A stretch of DNA of 64,000 nt from Ficedula albicollis (Eukaryota; Chordata; Aves; Passeriformes; Muscicapidae): positions 4,798,782 to 4,862,781 of the forward strand of contig NC_021680.1 in assembly GCF_000247815.1 (NCBI RefSeq), written 5' to 3'. The translations under genes and the position numbers were made by a program. The notes under the pieces were generated by a model. It was not told where the DNA came from and made no database searches. It saw only the letters and a program-made list of their open reading frames with translations. Of this stretch, positions 49,739 through 63,299 are shown in pieces. Each line of letters opens with the position of its first letter. The stretch's first letter is position 1.

Positions 49739-52342
49739 GCGCTCAAGTTTTCCTTTCAGCAGAGCAAATATTGGGAAGTGAGCTGACAAAACACAAGGTC
49801 AGCTGGCATCCTGGTCTATAGAATGATTTTTATTTACTTTCTCTTGCCTTATCTCCCTTGAGTAGCTTGTGTTCTGGATGTAGGCATACATTGATGTTTA
49901 TCTTTCCGAATATAGGATCATGGCTGGAGTAAGCCTCTGCTGGAGTGAAATTCCACTGGAGTCAATGGTATCCAGCCATGTTCCAACACGTGGGCTGGGT
50001 TAGCTTTTGTTTTGAATCTTTGGATGGCATCCTTAAGCAGGGCTTTAGCTGCACTGAAGTTCAGCACTGCTCGCACTGCCCTTCAGACACAGGGTGCAGG
50101 CACACCAGCCTCTGCCTCCAGCAGGAGATTTTGGGATGCCAAGCTCACAGGGACTGGTGCCCACCTCTCCTCATTCTTATGGTCCATGCCTTTCACCCAG
50201 TTTTCTTTTTCATAGCTCCATTTCTCTCCACACCCCAGATTCATACCAGCCTTCGGTTGCTCACGTGCCCCTTTCCTCTCCAGTGTCCCCAAGGACATCT
50301 CTGCAGGACAAGCCTTGCCTTCCTTCTTTAACTGCACATCAGCAGAATCAGAGAAAAAGGAGATACTCAGCTGGAGTCAAAGACAAGGTTTATACATTGC
50401 AGTGAGGGCATTGCCCCTGGGGCAGGAGGCTCCCCCAGCAGCAGAGGTGTGTGAGCTCTCACCAGCTCAAAGCTGGCTCTAAGCAAGCAAAAGTGCAAAT
50501 TATTCCCTTTTAAATCAAAGCATGTGACAGTTTACCAGTCTGAAGAAACCTAGGTTGTCCTAGCACTCTGTGTAGGAGAACAACACTGGTTTCAAAAGCT
50601 TAAAGACTTTAAACCTCACGAACTCATGAGCTGCACTTTTGACTTTGAGTCATTTGACTCTGAAGCTTGAACAGTAAAGAAGTAGCCTAGTTATGGACCT
50701 GAAACTTTCAGGTTTTGCACATACCTGATTTGTGACCTAAAGCAAATTAAATAAGACGTATGTTTTTGTTACAACAGCTTCTCTTTGGAAGTTGTTTCTC
50801 TGACAGACACTGAGCGGATGTTGGTTTCAGAGAGGTAAATACAAGCAATCATCTCCTGCTCCTGGAAAACAAATAATTCTTTGTTGCCAGCACCTTGGAA
50901 ATAAAGTAATAAAGCAAAGAACACAGAGATGTTTGATGGCTGCTCTGGAGTCATTAGGCTTGTGATTCAGCTCTTAAATTCAGGGTAGCAATTCAGGGTA
51001 AGAGAGATACAATATAGGTAATGAATGACAGACGATCTTAAAACATTTATCATCTTAATAATCAAAACACAGGGAGAGAGACAGGAAATCAATGCATTAC
51101 TTTTAGAAATAGAATCAAGAACAATGATCTGAGGGAGAATAATAAGAGGAAACTGAGAAGATAAAGCACACTAGGGTAATTTTAGACAGAAAGGCGACAA
51201 TAACATTCTTCTAGTGTAGCAAGGGAGCTACAGTGAGCTGCTCTGGGTAGCTACAGGTTATAAATAGAATGAAACAATAGAGACCAAGTAATATCAGAAC
51301 TTTTCAAGCCGAGGGAGAGAGAAGAAAACTGAGCAGCCCCATAAAGTGTTCTGTGCAGTAACTAATACTCATGGGAGTGGGACGCTGCTATTTTCCTCAC
51401 CCGTGTTTACGAGTGTCCCTCTGACTGCATGTCAGAGTTAGAAAGACCAGAGCTGAAGCAAAACCTTACCTAATAGCAGGGTCACTGGCACAAAGCCACA
51501 GGGCAAGATCAGAAAACCTGCAGCTGAGCTCTTCTTTCCACAACTCCTGTTGCCATGATGTTGATGGCAGTGATGGATGAGCTGCACGACCTGCTCATCT
51601 TTGAAAAGAACCATTCCAGTCTAATAAGTTGTTCCTTTTTTGTTTTTTTTTTTTTTTTAGAAACAGAGTCATTTCACAGTAATTTCTTAGTTTTTTTTCC
51701 TTCCTGAGAATATTTTACCAGATTATGGAAGCATTGTTCTGACTGCCCCTCTGGTATAATTTGCTTTAATCATGCACAAAGGTTCAATAGCTGCAGACAT
51801 TTCTGCTACTCTGCAATGCATAAGGAGAAGTTACAAACAGGAGGACATGAGAAAGAAGAGATGCAGGAGGGGCTCTGGTACCCAAAATAAGGACCACATT
51901 GTAATACTTGTTGTGGCTTAAGAATTCTTAAGTATTCCAGCAGCTCAAACTCAGACAACCCCACTTCCCAACACATTTAGTGACTTGCCCAAATCAGCAC
52001 CTGGACATTTCACCAAAAACCCTTATTTAGCTTATGGAAAACTATTTATAGCAGTCACTGTAACCATCCAGTTTTCAGACCTTTCATGGATATTTCATTA
52101 CATTCTCTGTTTCCAAAATGAGTAATTCTTCCTTCAGAGTCATTTGTGAAGATGGCAATACAATATGCAGAGATAGTGCAATATTTTCCTCCCTTCAGAC
52201 ATTTTCACATTTAATTTCTTATTCCATTTCAGAGGACCTTATAAACATGTACAATGTCATATCTATTATATGTGGGTCATCAGCTGCTTTTAATCAGCAG
52301 AGTTTTAGTTCAGTTACAAGTTCTAATGAGGTTTTTTCCCAA
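49739..52342. other. intergenic, nothing recognised
   Basis: No exon or RNA gene recognised. A small direct repeat (AATTCAGGGTAGC, then AATTCAGGGTAAG) lies at 50978-51003. A T-rich tract is near 51635-51659. Confidence 0.45.
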
Positions 52343-52790
52343 TGAAACTGATCCTTGGAGAGGCTCCCTGGAGCAGAGGCTGGACAGTGCTAAAGGAATA
52401 AAGCAGGGATTTATTAAAAGCCCTTCAAAGGATTCACCTTGGGCAGTGCAAGAGCCTGGCCAGGGCTACACCCAAGATGGGCTCAGAGTCGCGAGTTTTC
52501 ACACTTTTATAAGTTTTGGTCCATTTCCATATTGGGGTTAACTGTCCAGTTCCAGCTCCAGGTTCTGCAGTCCCATCCTCCCAGATTCTCTCCTCAGTTC
52601 TCTGCTGTTTGCACTTTTTGGGGCTGAAGCTGCAGCGGTGTCCTTGGTTCTGGGGCTGGAAAAGGATTGTTTTGTGTGACTGAGCTGGGAGGAGAGCTTG
52701 TGACACTTTATATGAAGTTCAGAGTCACATAGCAATGCAGGACAGAATATGGAAAATATGAAACTAAAACTGAAGGCATCAAAACCAGTA
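52343..52790 (-). mobile_element. solo LTR of an endogenous retrovirus, antisense
   Basis: Read on the minus strand, a TATA box (TTATAAAA, 52505-52512 on +) is followed about 90 bp later by AATAAA (52410-52415 as TTTATT on +). This is the U3-R-U5 layout of an LTR, ending near TTTCA at 52343. The composition and phrases such as GCAGGGATTTATTAAAAGCC resemble passerine LTRs as I remember them. No gag, pol or env remnants adjoin it, so it is probably a solo LTR left by recombination. Both ends are approximate and I could not find a target-site duplication. Confidence 0.7.
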
Positions 52791-54935
52791 GAATGATGCA
52801 AATAGACATTCAATTAATTTGATTAAGTCTAATTATGCTAATGCCTGTAAGCAAGAAATTATTTCTTTATTTTTAAACACCTAGAGAAACAACAATTCAT
52901 TTAATTAGATTAAAAAAAAAGATTAATGGGAGTATGAAAAGGAGGAGCACTGAAACATTATCATATATGTGAATACATTGATATAAAGGGGTAGGGAGAA
53001 TTCCTTTGGATCACCTAGTGACTCTTAAAAATACCTTGTGAATCGTGGCAGTTTTCCCCCAAAAAACAGTGGAGGACAGCATCCTCTAGACCAGCATGGT
53101 CTAAATCTCAGAGTTTGGTAAAGGCCAATTTGAAATATTTTAATACAGCAAGGTCAGTATATTGTGGCATTTCCCTGTATTTTAGACATGAGGACAGAGC
53201 AGGTAAAGGGCAAAATGCAAGTTTCAGTTCTGTCACTACCACAACTGGCATTTATTTATGTGCCCAAAAGAACAGTGGCCTTCCTCCCGGCTGTCCAGGA
53301 GGCATTCAGGAGAACCCCTAAATCTGTGACCACCCAAACAGCACAGACGTGCAGGATGCTCAGCACAGATCACAATTTGCAAGTGTTGATTAAAGAGTAA
53401 TCTTGGCTATTTTTAAATCTGGCAAGCAGGCCTAACAAGGACAGACAATTAAACTATTCTCTATTTGGAAACGAAGTTGCTGACAATGCGTTTGGCTTCC
53501 CTTGCCCTTGCCCTGTTCTGACCCCAGTGATTCCATATTTTATCCTCATCTTCAGACTGAAAGACCAGGACAAGATGCACTTGATTTCTATGACTGAGCT
53601 CTTTAAATATACCGACAAATTCTTGTCTTAGTTCTGTCTTGCATCTCCTCCTCCCTCTGCTCTCCTCCAGACAAGAAACAAAAATTCCTCAACCAACTGA
53701 AAGCTCTATTCAACCTCATCAGACGAATTTCAGTCAGAAACAATGTTCTGAGAAAAGATTTTGTAATTAAATCCCTTCTGCTCTGCTACAGGAATAACTT
53801 TTATGCTGGTTTTCATGTAAATAATTTGAAATCTAAAAACTATAGATATATAGGGTTTTTTTAGGGGTTTTGTAGAAATATAGGGTTTTTCCTCAACTTG
53901 TTTTATCATCAGCTGGTACAAGAAAAATAAAAACCTGCTTTTTCTACAAACCCATGACATTTATGTTGGTTTCAGTGAAAAGCAAACAGTGCTCATTTTG
54001 TCCCCCAGAAAAATATGCAGGTTTTAGTTATTAATCTTTAGGAGAACCCACAGCATTCACTTCTGAAGTCATAACTTCCAAAGTGCTAAAGCTCTTCTAA
54101 GTCAGAGCAGCAGATGGTCTCAGCAACCCTTAAAATAACCACTGACCAATAATCTCTAAAAAACCAGTTAATTGTTAAATGTCCTGCAGTGTAGAAGACA
54201 ACTTTAGCAAAGAGATCATCACTAATCCTTCAGACTTATTTAGGAGATTATATTGACAAATTGTTGATTGTTTAACATTTGCTAGATTCAGGTTTGACAA
54301 TTCAATATTCCAACATGTCCCACCACTGTATGTATTTTAGATTTGAGTAATATTCACAAGAATTCAATAGGAAATTTAAAAAAAATTAAAATCCTTATTT
54401 TCATTTTGTGAATCACAGGGGTTGGGTTGGTGACTCAAGGCATGTTAATATGTGTATTTATCTTCAACTGAGGTTAATCTGAATCTTTACAGAGACGAGT
54501 GTGTCCCTTAGAGAAGGACAGATACAGAAAAGTGACTTACTCTTTACTTCACCGTGTCTCTAAGTAGCATCTCTGTGTCTGTATTCAGCTACTCCAAACA
54601 GCCTGAACCTGAAATGGTTTGGTTTGGATGAATGCCTGTGAAAAATGGACAAAATCAACTTTTATTTACTGTTCTGGCAGTGGTTTTAGTCACTGCCAGT
54701 GTGTCCTAGCCCACAACAACAAAAAGCTTTAGATTTCTTAATGGTGGAAAATCCTGATTCCTTTCAAGAAAATGCTTTTAGTAGCCCATGAGAGACTGAA
54801 CCCCCCCTATAAATATGGACAGTTGTGTGTTAGGGGAGATCCCAGGGAAGCAGCCACTCACTATTTGTAAGCAAGCTGTACATGGAGGAGATCTGTGCTT
54901 GAGTGTCCTGCTCTTTCATGGACCTAATAGAGCAG
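52791..54935. other. intergenic, nothing recognised
   Basis: AT-rich. A short direct repeat of ATATAGGGTTTTT occurs at about 53848 and 53878. No gene recognised. Confidence 0.45.
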
Positions 54936-55022
54936 TTAAACAAAAAAAAAAAAAACAGCCCTAAAAGCAAATTCCCCATTAAACAAAAAAAAAAAAAACA
55001 GCCCTAAAAGCAAATTCCCCAT
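54936..55022. repeat. two-copy tandem duplication, 43-bp unit
   Basis: TTAAAC followed by a poly-A run and CAGCCCTAAAAGCAAATTCC is present at 54936 and again at 54979. The copies are practically identical, including the A-run. Confidence 0.95.
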
Positions 55023-58000
55023 GTAATCAAATATTTCCCTATAGTTCATCTGACATTTGTCAAGTATGCAGAGTAAAATCATACTTAGAGACAGTAAAAA
55101 CAAAACTGCTGGAGGAATCTCCATGAAGTCCTACAAAAACTATTGAAAATTCTGCAAAAGCAGAGAGGGAAAAGGGTGCAAGAGCTGCTCTGCTTGCAGA
55201 CATGGAGTTTCTGAAATGCTGCAGTTCCTCTGCAGCAATCCATTTTCACAGTGTTTATTGTGTTTAAATAATTCCTGAAACACTTGGTAGCACAATCCCT
55301 CATCTCAGTGCTCTCACCTAGAAATCTTAAATCTTGCATTTCCTTACTGAGTGTACCATATAAGACCAATTACTAGTTTAACAGCATTTTCACCTATAAA
55401 AGTCTAATGAAAGATATTCAAAATATAATCTTCAGCAACATAGCATCATTCTCTCCAATCCCCAAATTGAAAGGAATGAGAGACTGTTACATTTTAGTAA
55501 AACAGAAAATGGAAGTATAGTGGGGACCAGGAACTTCTGCTCTAAAGCTGGGGATAAATCAACAAACCAAGGCTTTTCTCATTCACAAAAGGGTGAAAAA
55601 AAGTTAAATTCAGAGCCTCATTTCATCTTCTAAGTTTAGGCAAGGCTTTTGAGGCAATCTGAATGCAATCTCTGAGGATGCAAAGTTCACAGACGTGACT
55701 GTCTGCAGAAGTGCACTAAAAGGTCAGTTATATTTGCTTTTGGAAATGGAAATGATTCCCATATGTGTTTACTGGGCCCTTTGACAATGTTATGGAGTAG
55801 ATATGGCCAGTCAGAAGATTATTCAGTGTCTTTCAGTGCATCATATGCTTCCCTCAGAGCAGCTGCAAAATGGAGGGAGGTTTCTGGATGAAGTATCAGG
55901 AAATTTCTTCAAAGAGCCTTTTTCAGTCACTTCCCAGTGATCCCACCCTTACTGTGGCTCTGATTGCTCCTCTCCCCTGTCAGATGGGTACTGAAGGTAA
56001 AGCTGTGCTCAGTCTCAGAGGCTGGCTTATTATTTCAGCTCTTGCTCAGACAAAATGAGCAGCACTGCCATGAACCTTGCAGCTAAGCCAGGCCTGGTGA
56101 GACATCAAGATGCATCCCCTGAACTTCACACCTCTTGACATTTAAACAGGACAGCATAAAACTGCAGCTCTGCTGCCTCAGGCCACTCAAAGGTACTTAT
56201 TGGCAGAAGGTAATTCTGTAGGCAAGGAACTGCACACCTCAGAAACATAATTTTGGTTTTGTCATCTTACAGAAGATACAGTCCCATTGGAATTTTCCAC
56301 ATACAGCAATTCTCATACAAGAGAAACATCAAAATGATCAAAATGGTATCGAGGCAGCTTATCTGGCAATTTGGCCCAAAGTTGTCAATTATAATAAGGA
56401 AGGTCAAATTTTTCCCTCTGCTACCACGATCTTCAACAGGACTAGAGTTGTAACAGAGTGGGATTTGTGTCACCTGCAATAGACATGGCCAAGTGCCACT
56501 TCTCTTAAGTTGGTTTCATTTCAAGTAGGCAATTAAAAACTCCCAGACCTATCCTGGCAGGTATGCATTACAGCATTCAGCGAACACATTACCTCCACCT
56601 TATTGAATAATGACACCAATCACACCCCAGAAATTTCAGGATAAAGATTTTCCTTCACCTTGCCCATCAGGAGGAGGTTTTGCTTTCCTCCATTTGAATC
56701 TGAGAGCAACTTAGGACCAAGGTGTTTCTTAAAGCAAGTCCAGCTACTCATGTTGAAGTATTTTAAGAATCTGCCTTAAATTTATGGCTGGGAGAAGCAA
56801 GATTGTTGAACCTTAAGGCTTTTACACGTGGTGGAAGCTCATAAAGCCTTGAGAGCTTTGTCTACAGACCCCACAATAAGTATGACTCATGGAATACTAT
56901 TCTTCTCTCAGTATGCAATAAAGAGAAATGTTATTTATAGCAGCATACAAACTATTAAGAAGCTGTTTTTCTTTGAAGTTTAGACATAGCAAGGGAACAA
57001 TAATTTGGATGAACGGCAATATTTACAATTTCTTTGAATTGGGGCCACACGTGGTATCGTGGCCAAATATGTGGTTACAATGAAGTATTCCAATTTCTCA
57101 AAATAGTTCTGACATCCACAAGTTCGCTGAGGTCTAATATCTGATTGTTTTTGGCTCAGAAGTGACTTGAACCCTAAAGTAACTTTAAGAGCACAAACAA
57201 CAGAGCAGCTTCCTTCTTTACATACATCCTCAAAAGGGTCCTACAGCTCTCAAAAAAATGTTCCTGGTTGGATTTGTTGAAAACCTGCACAGGCTTATAG
57301 CTTCCCAACAAAATTTGTGGAAGGAAGACCTTTACATAGAAGACCAGGAAGTACCATCCTACCAAAAATAAGAGGGAGTTGGTTCTTTCAGCTCAGCAAT
57401 CGGAGGATAAATGTACATACAGCTCCAAACAATGCAGCACCTTTTAGCTTGAGCTCTAAAAGGCAGCCCAAAATGTGGACGTTTAAAGCCAGGCCTACTC
57501 TATTTAGGTTAGAGTCTGTGTCTCATGCCTGCAGCTAAGTAAGATTTTCAAGTCTAGTAATAGTTATGTAAGACTCAAACAAGACAAAATACTCAGTGCA
57601 AGAACACCCCACCCTCTGTGGAAAGGAACGTGGCAAAGGTCTATTGAGGAGCAGACACCAGAAAATGATGAGACTCCCTCTCTTCAGGATTTTCTTTGTG
57701 CTCCAGGCTCCTGTAGTCAGCGAGGAAGAGGAGAGCCTTCATTGGTAGTCCTGCTAGGAAAATAATGAAAATAGCACTAGTTCTACTGCTGGAGCAAAAT
57801 GTTTTCTCCGGCAGCTGCTCGCTGAATAAAATTCAATTTATGCTGCAGAGTTTAGATGAAAGCTTTAAAAATGTGCATATTTTCAATTTTGTCTTCCCTA
57901 CCTTCCTGGCAGGGTGTGAATCCGTGCAACACCCACAGACCCCGACAACAGGTGACCTTTCCCCTTACAAACAGAATATTGCCACAAGATTTTGTGCTTC

Positions 58001-61000
58001 CCGTGTTTCCATTTGCTACAACGATATAGGAATCAAATGCAATAAAAAGCAGGGGCTGAAGCATATCCTGAAACACAACCCGGGTTGAAGGAACAACTGT
58101 CGCACTTTGCACACGATTCAGAAGGGCATTTGGGTTCCTGCTGTCACCACAAGTTGTATTTTAATCACTACAGAACATGATATGCCTGAGACAGCCATGC
58201 AAGAGCCAGTAATTTTCCTCAGGTCGTGTCAGGCAAAAAGTACCATAGTTTCTCCTCTCCCCATCTGATTTTCTGCCATGTACTCTGAAAGCTGTGTCTG
58301 GCCCTTCTGTCCCCGTGATATATTGCATCAGTCTGCTGGTTCCCACAAGCTCATATTTAAAGAAGCTTCTGTTCACTTATGTCTGCCTCGTAAAAGATCT
58401 CTTGTGCTGTTTTTCTCCCCACCTCCTTCAAGAGCAATAAACATTCTGCTAAGGAAAGGCTTCAGCATCAATCAGATTTCAGTGCTGATTAGAGGGGAGG
58501 ATCTCTGGCTGCATTTGGAATGGGCCTCTTTTGACTGTTTTTGCTTCTAAAATTAGCGGGGCCGTTTCCTGAGAGAAGCCTGGGGATGGATGCAGACATC
58601 CCTCTGCACAGGCTGCAGAGAGCTGCAGAGCTGCTCAGAGTGCCCAAGGAAGCTGAGAGCCTTGGCTTTCCACGCCAGACCCAACCTGCAGGTCACTGAG
58701 TGCCTGAAGGCGCCGAGGGATGGCTGGAACTGCAGCCGAGGACAAAACCCCGCTCAGCTCCAGCCCCTGCAGAGCCAGGGCTGTTGTCCCTGATGCCAGG
58801 ACTTGTTGTCCCCTTGGTTTGCTGCTGAGCAGCCACAGCAGCATTTCTGCCAGCAGCAAGGTCTGCACCTCCCCAGGATGCCGTGGGTGCAATGCTGCAG
58901 AAAGGCAAAGGCGGCAAGTCTTAAAGATGCTCCCTGCCCTCGTGCACAAAAAGGTGCTCTACCCGATTTTCCAGGAGCTGTTGAATTCAGCTGATTTGCT
59001 CAGTTCTGTGAAAATCAGTAAAGTAAGTTTTGCACCAGGGGACAGAAGTTCCAATACCCCCATTGTAAGTAATGAATCTATGTCAGAATCTGTGCAGGCC
59101 CTATTTAGAGAGGTTTACAGCCTTACAAAGATTAAAATAGATTATAGTCTCTTTTGCAAGACACAAAGGTCTGTCTCTCCTTGCTGGGGTTTGCTTTCTG
59201 CAGGAGCCAGCCCCTCTTTCAGGAGACAGACATTTGCTTCAGGTCACAGTGCTGTGAGTCCCGTGCAAGGGACTTCACAGAAAACATTCCTTTTTGAAAT
59301 AAAGGACTGGGAAAACGTGTCCTGTTATGGACAGCTCTGGAATGGTGGGCTGAGCATGGATATTTACACTAAATGCAGTTTCTGACAACAACTCAGAACA
59401 AGATGAGTAAGACAGTGACTGCTTTTGAGATTCTGCTCCAGCAGTACTTATCAAAAGTAACCTAGTTGTAACAGAATGGGAGGTGTATCTAAAATAAGCA
59501 TATAGATTCTTTATCTAATATGTACTGTCTAAATAGAGAAGGTCTTCAGCAACAGAATGAAGGCAGCATTAAAACAGAGACTGAGCCTGGGTTTCCACTA
59601 TAAATCCTGGACATCCCTTTGAAGTAGGGTAACTTGGCAACACTGTGAGGAACACCTTCAGGTTTTTAGACAAAGTTTGGGGTGAAATAAAGAGGCTAGA
59701 GATCCCTTGCTCTTCTGTTTCTTTCTTCTTCCTGAAACAATAATTAAAAGATTTGAATTTTTACTTTCAGGATTTTTTTTTTAAGATCAAAATTAAGATT
59801 AGAAAGAGAGGAGGGAGCATCCCTTTGCAGCTTTGGTGATGTCTTTATGCACCTGAGGTTTGATTTACACAACCTAATATTCACATGCAAGCACATGTAA
59901 CAGTCAAAACCGGTTTTAAAAAAATAAATTAAAAATTACTCACACCTACATATGCAACAGGAATATTCCCACTCCTATATTTCACATATTCAATAGTAAT
60001 ATGCAATGCTAATATTTATACCAGAACTGCTTCTGCTCTTGTTCTGTCTGAATTTGTCGGCACAAAAATGTATGACAAAAGGTAAGATTTTACTTTCAGG
60101 AGCTTCATTAAACTTTATTCCCACAGTTCCATAAACACATGGGAGCTGGTGCCACTGCAGACTGATTTCACATCACTGAGTGCAGAGGGGATAAACTCGG
60201 TGGTTCCAGCTGAGATTTTTGCACACTGTTGTTAAGTTCTTCTGCTGAATTTATGCCACATCTTTTGTGCCATATCTATTAACTGGAGCCTTTCAGAGGC
60301 TGGAAAAACCCCTTCTGAATGCACCTATTCACATTAAACTTTACAAAATAGAATTTTCCAGTCTTTTTAGAAAGTGGCTAACTGATATTTCCAAATTAAA
60401 ATGTATCACAGGTTCATAATTCAGGTAGTTGGGTCTTTTTTTTTTCCCTGCTGTAATGAAATAAAAATTGGAAGACATCATAACAGCTTTTTGGCAGATG
60501 GGCTGAGGATCAAGTGAGCTAAACCCTCCACTTCAGCAACAACAACCAAAGCACTCAAAGCTAAGCTCCATTGCCAATTCCTCAAGAGCTCCAGGGCAGA
60601 TGTTAGTTTGAAGCCTGTGAGTGGCATTTTAAACCCCTGTATTTCTCCACATCCAAAGCTAAACGTTGCAAAAGGAATGTTATTTTGGACAGAAAACAAA
60701 CGAAACACCATGTGAGCCGTGCACACCAATGCCAATAGGATTATTGCACTTGCAATGTCACTAAAAGACATTTTTCTGCCCAGAACAGCTGTGGAATAAT
60801 GAAAGTTCTTGGTGTTTGTTGGACATGCTGGCGTTCAAACCCAGAATGGATGTTGAGAAATAATTCAGTGACTGACAAGCAGTAATGCTTTTCTGTGACA
60901 GTGGATATCTTATCTTGCCACAAGACTTTTTTCCTTATTTTTTTTTTTTTTCGGGTGGGAGGAGAACCTTTCATAAGTGATAACATATAAAAATCATATC

Positions 61001-61367
61001 AATGTTTATGCAGTAACTTACACGCAAATTAAAGTTTGATGAGGAAAAAAATTATTTCATCAAACTGCTCACTAAGGTAGTGATATTGACAATTACAGGC
61101 CAGATTTTTTTTTTTCATCTATGCAAATACACGGACATAATTACTTAGGAACATAAAATGCAACGTCTGCTAGTGAGGGTCGTAAATAATCAATAAGATA
61201 AAGATTTAAAAAGAGAAAATTGCACCTAAAACCCCAAAGAAAACCAGAAAAACCAGAAAGCAATTAGCTGCAGGTCTTGAGGCAAAAATGGGATGATTTT
61301 TTTCAATCCTGTTAAGGATTTAGACAGTGTTTTAATTATAGGCATGACTGCTCTCTTTAATAATTTG
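55023..61367. other. intergenic, nothing recognised
   Basis: About 6.3 kb without a recognisable gene. An ORF of 221 codons on + (58720-59385) shows no known domain; its first half is GC-rich and its second AT-rich, so it is probably chance. A minus-strand AATAAA near 60114 is isolated. Confidence 0.45.
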
Positions 61368-61455
61368 TTGGTGTCAAGGGCTTGTAGAAAGAAAAAGATG
61401 CAAGCAAACGTTTTTGGTGTCAAGGGCTTGTAGAAAGAAAAACATGCAAGCAAAC
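61368..61455. repeat. two-copy tandem duplication, 46-bp unit
   Basis: TTGGTGTCAAGGGCTTGTAG at 61368 recurs at 61414, with one G/C substitution (AAGATG versus AACATG) in the overlap. Confidence 0.95.
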
Positions 61456-62837
61456 AGATCATAAGACAATTGATGCAACTGAACATGAGTGCAGACACCC
61501 TTATTTAATGATTTTATAATAAAATGTAAGGGTGATTCCAGTCTAATCAGGTGAATGCTAACTACTAGGAGCTTGTGATTAATTTAATGTACACTTTAAA
61601 TCACTGCATATAAGGCTTCTCTACACCAGAAAGAACTATTGCCAGCAACTTTCTTACTATGGTTTGCTCCAATTACAATTAAAAAGCTCTTCTTTTTTTC
61701 TCTCTCTGTGTGCTTAAAGCCAAACCGTGTTATGCTCTGTCCACCCTGGAAGCAGCAAAGTGCTTTCTACAGCAATTTCTGCTGGCTCCAGATTCTGCAT
61801 TTCCACCACAATGAATTAGAGTTACGGTGCAGACAGCTTAGAGTATGTGGGTAGAGCCTGAAAACGCGAGCAGCAAGCAGCTGGAGGGAATCCAATGCTA
61901 TCAGCTCTGATTTCTCAGCCTTTAGGACTAAATATTCACCGAGGTCAGGCTGTTCTGAAAGCACTCAAACCAGAGCTACAGGAGAATATCCAGACCTGCT
62001 GCTCCCCCACCTGGCTGAGGGGAAAGTCTCATCCTCCCAGGCTCCTGACGTGCCCAAAAATGGGGTTCTCAAGTTTAAAAACCTGTTCCTGCACGTTTTA
62101 CCCTCTAAGAAATAAAATTACAAAAGCATATGTTAGGACTGGATTAATTAATTAGTCCTTCATGCAAAGCAGATTAGTCTAATATTTTGTAATTTTGAAG
62201 TAGTCTTTGCACGTATAAATATTACTCAACTGTTTTTCTTCAACCTCTTTCTGTTGGGAGCTAATAAAATTTATATATTTTGCTTGGCCATACTCCAAAA
62301 GAAAAAAATGGTCAGGAAAACAATGACAAAAGAAGCAAAGAATAAAGATATGTTTAGATAAATATGAGGAACAGGAACAGCACATAGAAGATTTTTTATT
62401 AGTTCAATAGATGGTTTAGCAGAAAAATTATGACATCAACCACTGAGCGCTTACAGTAAAATATAAAACCTCTTATAAATATTGGGCTGAGAACAATATG
62501 AACTGAAGCCCAGACTAAATTAAACATCTCACTTCTAATTCATCACTCTCTTAGAGCCGTTCTGAACTTAGTTTTGCTTTCAGTGTGAAAGAAAACCTGG
62601 CCGGTATTTCTCCCCCTCTGCACTTAAGAGACCAGGATCTCACATTTGAAAACTTTAGAAATACAGTGAGCAGCTCCTCAGAGGCAGGATCTAACCAAAA
62701 CCATAAACATAAAAACATAAACTATGCACTGTAAAAGGCATGAGCCTTCCTACATCTGCACATGAGCTGTTCATGTAGGAAACCTGACTTTAGCAGGACT
62801 GTTCACATGCACAGGCTTTCAGAAATGAGTCAAACTC
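61456..62837. other. intergenic, nothing recognised
   Basis: AT-rich sequence with no recognised exon, RNA gene or transposon family. Confidence 0.45.
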
Positions 62838-62945
62838 CAGGAAAAAAAAAAAAACCATTCTTCATTAGCTGAAGTTTTGAATAGCTTCTGCAGGAAAAAA
62901 AAAAAAAAACATTCTTCATTAGCTAAAGTTTTGAATAGCTTCTGT
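62838..62945. repeat. two-copy tandem duplication, 53-bp unit, with A-runs
   Basis: CAGG plus an A-run plus CATTCTTCATTAGCT occurs at 62838 and 62891. The A-run differs in length, and there is a G/A difference in GCTGAAG versus GCTAAAG. It is followed by several GTTTCAAATA-type direct repeats up to about 63009. Confidence 0.93.
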
Positions 62946-63009
62946 AGTTTCAAATAAGTTCACATAAAGTTTCAAATAGCTTTCAGTAGTTTCAAATAAA
63001 GTTTCAAAT
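62946..63009. repeat. irregular short direct repeats around GTTTCAAATA
   Basis: GTTTCAAATAAG, GTTTCAAATAGC, GTTTCAAATAAA and GTTTCAAATGAC follow one another at irregular spacing, suggesting a decayed tandem array. Confidence 0.75.
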
Positions 63010-63029
63010 GACAAGCCCTGCTGTTCCTG

Positions 63030-63165
63030 CTTTGTAAGGGTTTGAACTGAGGTAAAAATCCCCCTCTCTCCATCATTTGAGAGATTGAATTTGAGGAAAA
63101 GACCCTCTTTTCTGCTATTGTAGGGGATTAAATTGAGGGTGAGACCTTTTTTTTTGTGTTAGACA
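63030..63165. repeat. degenerate tandem repeat, about 43-bp period
   Basis: Three diverged units align around TTTGAACTGAGG (about 63042), ATTGAATTTGAGG (about 63084) and ATTAAATTGAGGG (about 63127), each followed by a pyrimidine-rich stretch. It borders the C-poor right-hand region and may belong to the same element. Confidence 0.65.
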
Positions 63166-63299
63166 ATATTTTTGAGAGAGAATTTGGGGGAAGATTATAC
63201 AGGATATCCTATTATAATATCATTCTAGGACTTCTTTTATTTATATCATCAGGTGTATGCTCAAATTAATTTATTTTAATTATATATCAACATTTACAA

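Noticed and set aside
58720..59385. + strand ORF of 221 codons as a gene
   Set aside because: No recognised domain, abrupt composition change in the middle, and no sign of splice sites or conservation visible from the sequence.
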